DNA of 64,000 bases from Streptomyces lincolnensis (GTDB taxonomy: Bacteria > Actinomycetota > Actinomycetes > Streptomycetales > Streptomycetaceae). A program made the translations under genes and the position numbers. Below the pieces are notes generated by a model. It made no database searches, was not told the origin of the DNA, and worked only from the letters and a program-made list of their open reading frames with translations. Of this stretch, positions 40,962-49,738 are shown in pieces (position 1 is the stretch's first letter; every line of letters starts with the position of its first letter). The stretch lies in NCBI RefSeq assembly GCF_001685355.1, contig NZ_CP016438.1, positions 4,340,001 to 4,404,000 of the forward strand, written 5' to 3'.

Positions 40962-41540
40962 GACTTCGTCCTGCGCGTCCGCTCCCGGACCAACGAGACC
41001 GCGACCACCAGCGCGGCCACGAGCACGGAGAGCCGGTGGAGCGGGAGTACGCCGGCATCCGGTTGGCGGCGTCCTCGATGCTGACGATGCCGCTGGTGAG
41101 GACCGCGGTGGCCTGGGCGAGCGAGAACAGGTCGCCCTCCTCGGCGCTGAGGGCCGCGGCCGGGCCGGGGCCGTCCAGTTCGACCACGACGGCCGCGGCT
41201 CCGTCACGCCCGGCCGCCCGCAGCGCGGGATGAGCGGCTCGGCCACGGGCACCGATGACGAGGACCAGCCCGCCCGGCTGGGCGGTCGGGCGGGTCCTCG
41301 GGGTCGAGCGGGGCAATGCCGCGGATCTCGACATCCAGTCCGGCGGGCGCGTCTCGGCAGGGCGGCCGGTGCGGGTGGCGAAGACGTCATCCGACTCCTG
41401 CCACCTCTCCCCCGCTCTGCCTCGCGCGTCCGCCTGCCGTATGCGGTGCCGGCTCGGGGGTGCGATGCGGAGGGCGGACAGGGGAAGCGTTGCCTGTTCG
41501 GTGATCGTCAACAGCCCGCGGATCACCGGCCACCGGGCGC
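40962..41540 (-). pseudogene. Relic of a PucR/CdaR-like regulator and a membrane-protein end
   Basis: Minus-strand codons start MIRGLLTITEQATLPLSALR. Further on, after disruptions, come GGLVLVIGARG, VVELDGPGPAAALSAEEGDL and TSGIVSIEDAANRMPAYSRS, all typical of the PucR-type regulator N-terminal and middle parts. In another frame LSVLVAALVVAVSLVRERTR, with a stop nearby, looks like the last helix of a transporter. No intact product is possible. Confidence 0.5.
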
Positions 41541-41595
41541 TCGAACGAGCTGGTCCGGATCCGGCAGCCGTTCTCGCGTAGGTCCGTTGTCAGCC

Positions 41596-42105
41596 CTAGT
41601 CCCTCGCTGTTGCGCTCAGTTCCAGGTCTGTGCGCATGGCGTCTCGGGCGTCTGCCAGTGTGTTCTTCATCTGCTCCGCGTGGTGTTCGAACTCCTGGTC
41701 CGTGTGTCGCATCCCTCTGCCCACTGCGTCGCGGAAGCCGCGTACGCAGCGGAAATAGGCGAGTGCCGGATTCACGACCTCGGCCGGAGCGAAGAGCTCG
41801 ACCTGGTAGCGCAGTTCATAGCAGGGCACAAATGCCCGTCGACCCAGCTGGGTACGCTCGGCCTCGGACATCTCGGTGTCCTCGCTCAGGTGTCTCGACT
41901 CGCTGCGGGCCTGGGTCAGTACGGCGAGGAAGCCCGCGTACAGGTCGCGCCGGGTGTTCCGCCACTCGGACGTGACGTCGCGTTCGTGCTTGCGCGACTC
42001 CAGAAGCAGCTGGCGATGGTCTTTGCGCGCCTCCGCCAACAGCGAGGTCCCCATGGCGACACCGGCGCCCAACAGCGTGGCCAGGAGCGTCGTCCACTGC
42101 GTCAT
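41596..42105 (-). CDS. Single-helix membrane protein, hypothetical
   Basis: The 169-residue protein has one N-terminal hydrophobic segment (TTLLATLLGAGVAMGTSLLA) and a long charged helical cytoplasmic part. There is no named domain. Its ATG overlaps the stop of the tiny gene upstream (ATGA). It lies divergent from the SARP gene and so is a plausible target of that regulator. Confidence 0.75.
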   Translation of the reverse strand: MTQWTTLLATLLGAGVAMGTSLLAEARKDHRQLLLESRKHERDVTSEWRNTRRDLYAGFLAVLTQARSESRHLSEDTEMSEAERTQLGRRAFVPCYELRYQVELFAPAEVVNPALAYFRCVRGFRDAVGRGMRHTDQEFEHHAEQMKNTLADARDAMRTDLELSATARD

Positions 42106-42251
42106 CGGCCGAACCCGGCCGCCGCCGGCCGTCGGCAGACCGTCTCTCTCGAACCGGCGCAGAGGTCGTGGACGGCTCCGCGTGCGGAGTCCGTGGGTCC
42201 GGGCGGGGGCGCTGTGGCCGACGCCATGGCCGCCGGTTCCAGTTCGGTCAC
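42102..42251 (-). CDS. Tiny protein coupled to the membrane gene
   Basis: 49 residues, MTELEPAAMASATAPPPGPT onward, with a CAG...TVC pair. GTG 42251 has an ideal AAGGAGGT site five bases upstream, and the stop overlaps the next start (ATGA). These two signals make it a convincing translated gene despite its size. The family is unknown; it is divergent from the SARP gene. Confidence 0.6.
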   Translation of the reverse strand: MTELEPAAMASATAPPPGPTDSARGAVHDLCAGSRETVCRRPAAAGFGR

Positions 42252-42361
42252 TGGGACCTCCTTCGGTTGTGCGGGTTGTGCGATGTCATGTCCGCCACCA
42301 TGACCGGGGGTGCTGCAATGCTGATGAAATTCCGGTGATGTACGGGAGCGGAGGCTTCGCG

Positions 42362-45295
42362 GTGGACGGGGGAACCCCTCAGCGGCTTCGGATCGCGTTA
42401 CTCGGGCCGCTGAGGGCCTGGCGTGGCGGAACTCCACTGGACCTGGGGCCTGTTCGGCGGCAGGCGGTACTCGCGGCGCTGGTGCTGCGTGTGGACACGC
42501 GGGTGAGCCATGAGCAGTTGCTCGACGACCTGTGGGACGGGCGCCCGCCGGGCTCGGGCCACAAGGTGCTGCCGAGCCACATCCACCCCCTGCGCAAGGC
42601 ACTCGACGTGGCGGGCGCCGGGCCGGCGGAGTCGGTCATCCGCAGCGGCAAGGGCTGGTACACCTTCGGCGGCCACGGGGTCCGGCTCGACACGACCGAG
42701 CTGGACGAACGGGCCGGCGAGGCACGGCACGCGAAGGTGTCCGGCGACGTGACCACCGCGATGGACCGGTACTCCGAGGCGCTCGCCCTGTTTCGCGGCG
42801 AGCCGCTGACCGGCCTGCCGGGACGGCGCGCACAGGCAGAGCGGGAGCGGCTGCTGGAGCGCCGGCTCTCGCTCCGGCTGGCGAGACTCGAGTGTCTGGT
42901 CCTGCTCGGCCGGTCCGCCGACACACTGGACGAGCTCGCCGCCCTGTCCACGTCCGCTCCTCTCAACGAGTCGGTACTGGCACTGCGGATGCGTGCTCTG
43001 TACCGCAGCGGACGCCAGGCGGAAGCCCTGAACTCCTATCAGGACATGCGGGGGCGCCTGCGCGACGAGCTCGGCATCGACCCCGGCGAAGCGCTCCGCC
43101 AGATGTACGACGCGGTGCTGCACCAGGACGACGAACGCCTCCTCGGTCCGGCAACGGCTCGTCCCGCCGCTCCTGCCACCCGGCCCCGGCCCCGCCGCAC
43201 CGTCAATGACCTGCCGGGCGACGCCGGCCGGCTGATCGGACGGGAGGCCGAGCTGGCGCAGCTGATCGCACCCTGCGCGCCCGGATCCGTATCGATCGTG
43301 ACGGTGGACGGTACGGCCGGGGTCGGCAAGACCGCGCTCGTCGTCCGTGCGGCCCGGGAGCTCAGCGCCCAGTATCCGGACGGCTGCCTGTTCGTGGACC
43401 TGCGAGCGCACAGCACGCAACGGCGGCAGTCGCCGGAGCGGGCGCTGCAACGCCTGCTGCGAGCGCTCGGCGCGGCCAAGGGCGAGTTACCGAGCGACCT
43501 CGAGGAACTCACCGCCGTCTGGCGGGCGGCGACCAGCCCGCTACGGCTGCTCCTCGTCCTGGACGACGCTCTGGACGCCGACCAGATACGGCCGCTGCTG
43601 CCCGCGGGAGGGGGAAGCAGGGTGCTGGTGGCCGGCCGACGACGGCTGGCCGAACTGGACGCCGACCGACGGGTCACCCTGGAGCCCCTGGCGAGCGGGG
43701 ACGCGGTGTCCCTGCTCACGTACATCATCGGAGCGGAGCGCGCGAGCAGGGAGCAGGAGGCGACGCACCAGTTGGTCGGACTGTGCGACGGGCTCCCACT
43801 CGCTCTGCGGATCGCCGGGTCGCGGCTCCAGAACCGCGACACCTGGACGGTGGAGTACCTGGTGGGCCGCATGGCGGGCGACGAGCGCCGGCTCGGCGAA
43901 CTGACCGCCGGAGACCGCAGCGTGGAGACGGCCTTCCGCCTGTCGTACGACCAGCTCGCGCCCGAGCAGCAGCGCGGCTTCCGTGCCCTGGGCCTGGCGC
44001 CGACGGTCGAGTTCGACGTGCTGACGGCGGCGACCATGCTCGACCGGCCGTCCCACGACACCGAGCGGATCCTGGAGAGTCTGGTCGACACGAGTCTGGT
44101 GCAGCAGCCGCGTCCGGGCCGCTATCGACTGCACGATCTGGTGCGCGTGCACGCACGAGGCGTCGCGGAAGCCACGCCCGCCGAAGCCGCCGCCGCGCGC
44201 ACGGCCGCACTCCGCCTCTATCTGGAGGCGGGCCGGGTCAGCAGTGACTGGGGCGCCGCCGGTTTTCCCACCGGGCCCCGGCCCACCGGCGTACCGTTCA
44301 CGCACTGGCAGGACGCCGAGAGCTGGCTGGACGCGGCCGGCGGGGAACTCGCCGACGTCGTCGGATACGCCGCCGCCCTCGGCGAGGCGGACTACGCCTG
44401 CTGGATCGCCGAGGCGCTGTGCGACTACTTCATAAGACAGGGCCGCTACCACGAGTCCCAGACGGCTCTGGAGATCGCCCTCGCGCACGTGGACAAGGCC
44501 ACCGACCAGCGGATGGCCGCCGCCTTGCGGAACTGCCTGGGCTACACCGCCGTGGACCAACGCCGGTACAGGCAGGCCCGCATGTATCACACCGAGGCAC
44601 TGGACCTCAGCCGGCGCCGCCCCGACCCGTGCCAGGAGGCCCGGGCCCTCGCCGGGCTGGGTTCCCTCGACCTGAGTGCGGGCGACAGCGACCGGGCGAT
44701 CGCCCGAGCCACCGCGGCGGTAACCCTGTCCCGGCGGCTCGGCAATGACTGGGTCACCTCGATGTCACTCGTCGTCCTCGGCCTCTCCCACCAGTTCGAG
44801 GGACGGAACGAGGAGGCGCTGGCCTGCTTCGCCTTCGCCCAGACCTACGCCGAGAGGGACGGCAGGCCGCGCACGCTCGCCAGGGCCCTGACCTGCGCCG
44901 CCGACGCCCACCTCCGCCTCGGCCACTACGGTGAGGCCAGGAACCTGTTCCGCCACGCGATCCGCCTGGGTGAGCAGGTCGGGGACACCTTTCTCTGCGC
45001 GCGCAGCCTGACCCGACTGGGCACGGCCGAGCGGGGCGAGGGAAATCCGAGCGCGGCCATAGCCCTCCACCACCAGGCGCTCCTTCAGCACCGGTTGCTG
45101 TCCCCGCTCACCGATCCCGGCTACCACTGGCTGGAGATGGACATCCGCTGCCGTCTGGGCCACGCCTACGTGGCCACAGGCCGCGTCCGCGAGGCGAGCG
45201 AGCAGTTCCAGGCCGTGCTCGACGCACGCGCCCGTGCGCACCCCGCTGACCACGCGCTCAGGGTCGAGGGAAGCGAAGACCGCGAGGCCCGCTAG
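42362..45295 (+). CDS. AfsR-type SARP regulator with NB-ARC and TPR domains
   Basis: The 977-residue regulator has, in order: an OmpR-like winged helix (about 8-95), a bacterial transcriptional activator domain (BTAD, 100-245), an NB-ARC ATPase with P-loop GTAGVGKTALVV near 318 and LLLVLDDALD, and C-terminal TPR repeats (700-960). SARPs activate specialised-metabolism or developmental genes by binding direct heptamer repeats; the ATPase/TPR part integrates kinase or ligand signals. GTG 42362 with GGAGG six bases upstream is chosen over ATG 42338. No biosynthetic cluster is visible nearby. Confidence 0.9.
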   Translation: MDGGTPQRLRIALLGPLRAWRGGTPLDLGPVRRQAVLAALVLRVDTRVSHEQLLDDLWDGRPPGSGHKVLPSHIHPLRKALDVAGAGPAESVIRSGKGWYTFGGHGVRLDTTELDERAGEARHAKVSGDVTTAMDRYSEALALFRGEPLTGLPGRRAQAERERLLERRLSLRLARLECLVLLGRSADTLDELAALSTSAPLNESVLALRMRALYRSGRQAEALNSYQDMRGRLRDELGIDPGEALRQMYDAVLHQDDERLLGPATARPAAPATRPRPRRTVNDLPGDAGRLIGREAELAQLIAPCAPGSVSIVTVDGTAGVGKTALVVRAARELSAQYPDGCLFVDLRAHSTQRRQSPERALQRLLRALGAAKGELPSDLEELTAVWRAATSPLRLLLVLDDALDADQIRPLLPAGGGSRVLVAGRRRLAELDADRRVTLEPLASGDAVSLLTYIIGAERASREQEATHQLVGLCDGLPLALRIAGSRLQNRDTWTVEYLVGRMAGDERRLGELTAGDRSVETAFRLSYDQLAPEQQRGFRALGLAPTVEFDVLTAATMLDRPSHDTERILESLVDTSLVQQPRPGRYRLHDLVRVHARGVAEATPAEAAAARTAALRLYLEAGRVSSDWGAAGFPTGPRPTGVPFTHWQDAESWLDAAGGELADVVGYAAALGEADYACWIAEALCDYFIRQGRYHESQTALEIALAHVDKATDQRMAAALRNCLGYTAVDQRRYRQARMYHTEALDLSRRRPDPCQEARALAGLGSLDLSAGDSDRAIARATAAVTLSRRLGNDWVTSMSLVVLGLSHQFEGRNEEALACFAFAQTYAERDGRPRTLARALTCAADAHLRLGHYGEARNLFRHAIRLGEQVGDTFLCARSLTRLGTAERGEGNPSAAIALHHQALLQHRLLSPLTDPGYHWLEMDIRCRLGHAYVATGRVREASEQFQAVLDARARAHPADHALRVEGSEDREAR

Positions 45296-45341
45296 CGGAT
45301 CGTCACCCGACAGGCGGGGCAACGGACGTCCCTGTGGCCCC

Positions 45342-46616
45342 TCAGGCGTTCTGTCGGGCCGGCAGCAGTCCGCCGTCCGGGGCGTGTCGCCTGCTGGACG
45401 CCACCAGTGACGCCGTCACCGCGAGCGAGGCCGCCGCCATCACCGTCATCGCCGTTGCCGGGGAGGTGAGTTGGGCCAGCGTGCCCGCCAGGGCGGCGGA
45501 CAGGCCCTGGAGGGTGAGCATGCCGGCGGAGTGCAATCCCAGGGCGTGGCCCGCGAGTTGGTCCGGGACGAGGGCCATCAGGCGTTCCTGCTGGACGAGG
45601 CTCGCGCCGAAGCCTACGGAGGCCACGGTGACGGCGGCGGCCGCGAGCGGCAGGTCCGGGCCGAGGGCGAAGAGCAGGTAGGGCGCGGCCAGCAGCAGGA
45701 GCAGCGGCACGCCGAGCCGGGGGCGCAGGGCGGGCGGGACGAGGCGGCCGACGGTGACGTCTCCGACGAGCATGCCGAAGGCCGCGCACGCGAACAGGGT
45801 GCCGGCCGCTTCGGGGGCGTAGGAGACGTAGAGCGATTCGCAGCCGACGATCAGGCCGTTGGGGATCCACAGGGCGAGGTAGAGGTGGCGGCGCGGGCGG
45901 GAGGACCACAGCCCGGCGTTGGTGCGCCAGGTCTGCGCCGCCGAGGGGCGGCCCTGGGCGCGGGGCGGGCGCGGGGTGAGGCCCACGCGCAGGACCACGG
46001 CCGCCGTGACGTACAGCGCGGCCGACAGCAGCAGGGCGGCGCGCGGGGACAGGACGGCCACCAGGACGCCGCCCACCGCGTAGCCGGTGATCTGGAGCAG
46101 TCCGCTCATCATGTTGAACACCGAACGCCCCAGCAGGTAGCCGCCCTTGGCCTCCTGACCGTCAAGCTCCGTCCCCGTCCCCGTCCCCGTCCCCGTCCCC
46201 GTCCCCGTCCCCGTCCCCGTCCCCGGCGCGAGGATCTCGTTCAGCAGCCCCCACCGCACTCCCCCGCCCAGCGAGGCGATCAGGCCCTGGAGGAGGACGA
46301 CGGCGAAGAGGGCGGTGAGGGGCAGGCCGGGCAGGGCCATGAGCGCCGTACCGGCGGCGAAGGCCAGCGAGATGCCCGTCATCGTGGCCCTCGGGGGCAG
46401 CCGGTCCGCTCCGGAGAGGAGGACGGTCGCGCCCAGCACCTGCGCGAGCTGCGGGCCGAACATGCTCACCGCCGACAGCAGCGGCGACTCGGTCGCCCGG
46501 TACACCAGGGTGCCGAGCGCCAGCCCGGCGACCGTCTGGGCGGCGACGTTGGCGGCGGAGGAGAGGAAGAGCGGGGTGAACTCCGGGGTGCGGAAGAGGT
46601 GGTGGTAGCTGCGCAT
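45342..46616 (-). CDS. MFS transporter with polymorphic Gly-Thr loop
   Basis: The 424-residue MFS protein has about 12 helices (RSYHHLFRTPEFTPLFLSSA start, GTLVYRATESPLLSAVSMFG). A cytoplasmic loop contains nine Gly-Thr dipeptides encoded by a hexanucleotide repeat. Related proteins export drugs. ATG 46616 is chosen because the frame upstream runs into the divergent promoter. The divergent winged-helix gene at 46714 probably regulates it. Confidence 0.85.
   Translation of the reverse strand: MRSYHHLFRTPEFTPLFLSSAANVAAQTVAGLALGTLVYRATESPLLSAVSMFGPQLAQVLGATVLLSGADRLPPRATMTGISLAFAAGTALMALPGLPLTALFAVVLLQGLIASLGGGVRWGLLNEILAPGTGTGTGTGTGTGTGTGTELDGQEAKGGYLLGRSVFNMMSGLLQITGYAVGGVLVAVLSPRAALLLSAALYVTAAVVLRVGLTPRPPRAQGRPSAAQTWRTNAGLWSSRPRRHLYLALWIPNGLIVGCESLYVSYAPEAAGTLFACAAFGMLVGDVTVGRLVPPALRPRLGVPLLLLLAAPYLLFALGPDLPLAAAAVTVASVGFGASLVQQERLMALVPDQLAGHALGLHSAGMLTLQGLSAALAGTLAQLTSPATAMTVMAAASLAVTASLVASSRRHAPDGGLLPARQNA
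46171..46224. repeat. Hexanucleotide microsatellite (GTCCCC)9 inside MFS gene
   Basis: Nine exact copies of GTCCCC encode Gly-Thr repeats on the minus strand. Because the unit is six bases, gain or loss keeps the frame and only changes loop length. Confidence 0.95.
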
Positions 46617-46713
46617 GGCGAGAGTCTTCGACGGCCCCGAAGCCGTCGCTATTGTTTCGCGCAGACGCGAAAGGTCGCGGAAGGCCGCGAGGAGACGGCC
46701 GGAAAGGTGGCTC

Positions 46714-47751
46714 ATGGGCTGGTGGCAGATCAACGCCGACACGCTCGCCGGCAGCCGGTTCGTCCTCTCCCCGCTCGCCGAGGTCTTCGCCTGTCTCCAG
46801 CTGCTGCACCGGGGCACGCCCGCGCACCCCGGTGAACAGGCCTGGCTGCGCGACCATCTGCCCGGCTACCGGGCCCGGCTGGCCGCCGACCCGGTGACCG
46901 CGCGGCTCGTCCGTGCCGGGCTGGGCCGGGACTGGATCGCCGACTTCCTGACACCCACGCCGAGGGAGCGGGAGACCTTCGAGGAGGGCGTGGCCCGGGT
47001 GCGGGCGGCCGATCCCGGCGAGGCCCGCGCGCACCTGCGGGTCTCCCTGGCCGGCCCGCTGCCCGCCGTACTGGAACGGGACGACCTGCCCGAACGCGCG
47101 GCCGCGCTCCTGTCGTACGTCTGGACCGAGACCGTACGACCGGACTGGGACCGGCGTCGGCGGGTGCTGGAGGCGGATGTGGTGGCCCGGACCGCGCAGG
47201 TGAGCCGGGGCGGCTGGGCGGCGGTGCTGGACTCGCTGCGGCCGGGGCGGACGCGGTGGCTCGGTGACAACCGGCTCCAGGTGAACCTGCACGAGTACCC
47301 GCCGCGCGAGATCTCCGGCGCCGAGCTGCTTTTCGTGCCGGTCACCCCGAAGACCGGCTGGGTGTCCTGGGAGGAGCCCGACCGGTACGCGGTCGTCTAC
47401 GCCTGCGCGGGCGTCCTCGCCGACCCCGGCGCCCGGACCGTGCCCGCGTCGCTGGGCGCGCTGCTCGGGGCCGCGCGGGCCGGGGTGCTCGGCCTCCTCG
47501 GCTCCCCGCTCAGCACCAGCCAGTTGGTCGCCGTGACCGGGCAGACGCTCGGCTCGGTGGGACGGCATCTGCGGGTCCTGCTCGACGCGGGGCTGGTGGA
47601 GCGGCGACGGGCGGGCCGCTCGGTGCTGTACTCGCGGACGGCGGCGGGCGAGGTGCTGCTGAAGGCGGCCGGAACGGCGGGGTCCGGCCGGGAGCAGGAC
47701 GCCTCACGGCGCCAGGGGTCCGGTCGAAAGAAGGACACCTCGCGGAGTTAG
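46714..47751 (+). CDS. ArsR-like winged-helix regulator (DUF5937-type)
   Basis: The 345-residue protein has an N-terminal helical domain typical of this actinobacterial family. An ArsR-type winged helix is near the C-terminus (LGSPLSTSQLVAVTGQTLGS, then VGRHLRVLLDAGLVERRRAG). AAGGTGG precedes ATG 46714. It starts 97 bp from the divergent MFS pump, the usual layout for a local repressor. Confidence 0.85.
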   Translation: MGWWQINADTLAGSRFVLSPLAEVFACLQLLHRGTPAHPGEQAWLRDHLPGYRARLAADPVTARLVRAGLGRDWIADFLTPTPRERETFEEGVARVRAADPGEARAHLRVSLAGPLPAVLERDDLPERAAALLSYVWTETVRPDWDRRRRVLEADVVARTAQVSRGGWAAVLDSLRPGRTRWLGDNRLQVNLHEYPPREISGAELLFVPVTPKTGWVSWEEPDRYAVVYACAGVLADPGARTVPASLGALLGAARAGVLGLLGSPLSTSQLVAVTGQTLGSVGRHLRVLLDAGLVERRRAGRSVLYSRTAAGEVLLKAAGTAGSGREQDASRRQGSGRKKDTSRS

Positions 47752-47761
47752 GCTCCGCTGC

Positions 47762-48271
47762 ATGACGACTGTAGACAGCAACGGTGTTTCCCCCCTCCAT
47801 GTCGAGATAGGTGCCCTCAAGGGCGGCGCCGCCGACCTCGCGCAGTACGCCGGTCAGGCCGTGCTCGTCGTGAACGTGGCCTCCAAGTGCGGCCTGACCC
47901 CGCAGTACAACGGCCTGGAGCGGCTGCACGCGCAGTACGCCGAGCGCGGCTTCACCGTCCTCGGGGTGCCCTGCAACCAGTTCCTCGGGCAGGAGCCCGG
48001 CAGCGCCGAGGAGATCGCCGAGTTCTGCTCGGCGACGTACGGCGTGACCTTCCCGATGACCGAGAAGGTCGAGGTGAACGGCGAGGCCCGGCACCCGCTC
48101 TACGAGCGTCTGGTCGGCTTCGCCGACGCCGAGGGGCACGACGGGGACATCCGCTGGAACTTCGAGAAGTTCCTGATCGGCCGGGACGGCCAGGTCGTCG
48201 CCCGCTTCTCGCCGCAGACCGAGCCGGAGGCCGCGGAGCTCGTGGCCGCGGTGGAGAAGGCACTCGGCTAG
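47762..48271 (+). CDS. Glutathione-peroxidase-family thiol peroxidase
   Basis: The 169-residue enzyme has the peroxidatic Cys43 in NVASKCGLT, followed by PCNQFLGQEPGS and WNFEKFLIGRDG with the active-site Trp/Asn. Actinobacterial members reduce peroxides with thioredoxin or mycothiol systems in the cytoplasm. It is 10 bp downstream of the winged-helix gene and probably co-transcribed. Confidence 0.95.
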   Translation: MTTVDSNGVSPLHVEIGALKGGAADLAQYAGQAVLVVNVASKCGLTPQYNGLERLHAQYAERGFTVLGVPCNQFLGQEPGSAEEIAEFCSATYGVTFPMTEKVEVNGEARHPLYERLVGFADAEGHDGDIRWNFEKFLIGRDGQVVARFSPQTEPEAAELVAAVEKALG

Positions 48272-48347
48272 CCGCCGTTGACCTTGCCCCTGGGGCAAGG
48301 GCGAGTCTCCTGCTCACCGGGCGGACAGAGCCGTCCGGTGACGGAGG

Positions 48348-49220
48348 ATGACTCGGGTGGACGACTCGGTGGACGACGAACTGCTCACGATCGGCGCGTT
48401 CGCGGCCCGGGCCCGGCTCTCGGCCAAGGCGCTACGGCTGTACGACCGGCTCGGACTGCTGGCACCGGCGCACGTCGACGAGGTCAGCGGCTACCGCTAC
48501 TACCGCGCCGACCAGATCGAACGCGCCCGGCTCGTGGCCCTGTTGCGGCAGCTGGACATGCCGCTCGCCCGGATCGCCGAGGTGGTCGAGACGGCCGACG
48601 GGTGCGAGGCCGCCGACCGGCTCGCCGCGTACTGGGCGGACGTGGAGGCACGGCTGGCCTCGCAGCGGACGCTCGCCGAGTACCTCCGTGGACGGCTGTC
48701 GGGGAGGAGCTCCGAGATGTACGGGAAGTTCGTGGTCGAGACGGTGGACGTGCCCGAGCGGGTGGTGATCACCGAGAAGCGGCACACGCTGGCGGACGAG
48801 CTGCCCGCCTGGATCGGCGCCTCGCTGGGGCGGCTGGAGGAGGCCTCCAGGGAGTGCGGGGGCGGTACGGCGGCGCCGTACGTCGTCTACCACTCCGAGG
48901 TGTCGATGGAGAGCGACGGCCCGGCCGAGTCCTGTGTACCGGTGGCCGACGAGGCCGCGGCCCGGGCGTGGGCCGCGCAGCGCGGCCGGGCCTGGGAGAC
49001 GGCGGTGCGGGTGGAGCCGGCCCAGCGGCTGGCGTACACCCGGATCACCAAGGCGCAGGTGGCGCATCCGCAGATCCTGGCGGCCTTCGAGGCGGTGGAG
49101 GAGTGGATGGCGGCCCGGGGGCTGAGGCAGGCGGGTCCCTGCCGCGAGGTGTACTTCGCGGACTGGGAGGCGGCGGGCGCTCAGGATCCGGTGTGCGACG
49201 TGGCGTTCCCGGTGGAGTGA
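48348..49220 (+). CDS. MerR-family regulator with GyrI-like effector domain
   Basis: The 290-residue protein has an N-terminal MerR helix-turn-helix (LTIGAFAARARLSAKALRLY, GYRYYRADQI), a coiled-coil linker (85-120) and a C-terminal GyrI/BmrR-like ligand domain. It should activate efflux or detoxification genes from a 19-bp spacer promoter when bound to drug. Start ATG 48348 is preceded by GGAGG. Confidence 0.92.
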   Translation: MTRVDDSVDDELLTIGAFAARARLSAKALRLYDRLGLLAPAHVDEVSGYRYYRADQIERARLVALLRQLDMPLARIAEVVETADGCEAADRLAAYWADVEARLASQRTLAEYLRGRLSGRSSEMYGKFVVETVDVPERVVITEKRHTLADELPAWIGASLGRLEEASRECGGGTAAPYVVYHSEVSMESDGPAESCVPVADEAAARAWAAQRGRAWETAVRVEPAQRLAYTRITKAQVAHPQILAAFEAVEEWMAARGLRQAGPCREVYFADWEAAGAQDPVCDVAFPVE

Positions 49221-49297
49221 CAGGCGGCGACCGGGCACAGGCCGAGCCCCCTCGGCAAGGACGGCGATCTGGTCGAGAGGGCTCTTCACTGTGGTGC

Positions 49298-49344
49298 TTG
49301 TGCAGTTGTTGTCGTGCAGTAGTTGTCGTGCAGTAGTTGTCGTC
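49298..49344. repeat. 14-bp tandem repeat
   Basis: GTCGTGCAGTAGTT occurs twice exactly (49311-49338), flanked by degenerate copies, in the short gap between the MerR and DUF397 genes. No function is evident. Confidence 0.85.
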
Positions 49345-49357
49345 AGGGTCCCGGTCT

Positions 49358-49549
49358 CTACTTGACCGAGGCCACGAAGGCGTTCCACGCGTCCGCGGGG
49401 AACCTCACCTTGATCCCGTCGGGCCCGACTTTGGTGTCCCCCACGTGCAGTGAGGTCCTGTCGGTCGACCGCACCATCACGCACGCGCCGTTGTTGTTGG
49501 TGTACGAGGACGTCTTCCACGTTTCCGTGGCACCCAGGCGAATCGCCAT
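49358..49549 (-). CDS. DUF397 small protein
   Basis: The 63-residue DUF397 protein has the family core WKTSSYTNNNGACVMVRST and ends VRFPADAWNAFVASVK. Such proteins pair with XRE-DUF5753 regulators, as with the gene upstream at 49739. They are thought to act in developmental or metabolic control, possibly as antagonists of the regulator. Confidence 0.9.
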   Translation of the reverse strand: MAIRLGATETWKTSSYTNNNGACVMVRSTDRTSLHVGDTKVGPDGIKVRFPADAWNAFVASVK

Positions 49550-49738
49550 GTTTGCTCCGTTAGACAGTAGCGCCGTTCGGTTCTCGCCAACCTTTGCTGA
49601 TCGTTGGCGTGATCGACGCTACTCGCCGCCTTCCTCTTTAGGAGCAGTCGTTCACTCTTCTGGATGGCATATTCCAGAGGATCCTTCCAGTGGAACCGGT
49701 CCGGGGTGTATATTCCCGCCCCTTTCCGCCGGATCGGC

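Noticed and set aside
42362..45295. Antibiotic biosynthetic cluster around the SARP gene
   Set aside because: No PKS, NRPS, terpene or RiPP enzyme genes lie in the neighbourhood; the SARP alone does not support a cluster.
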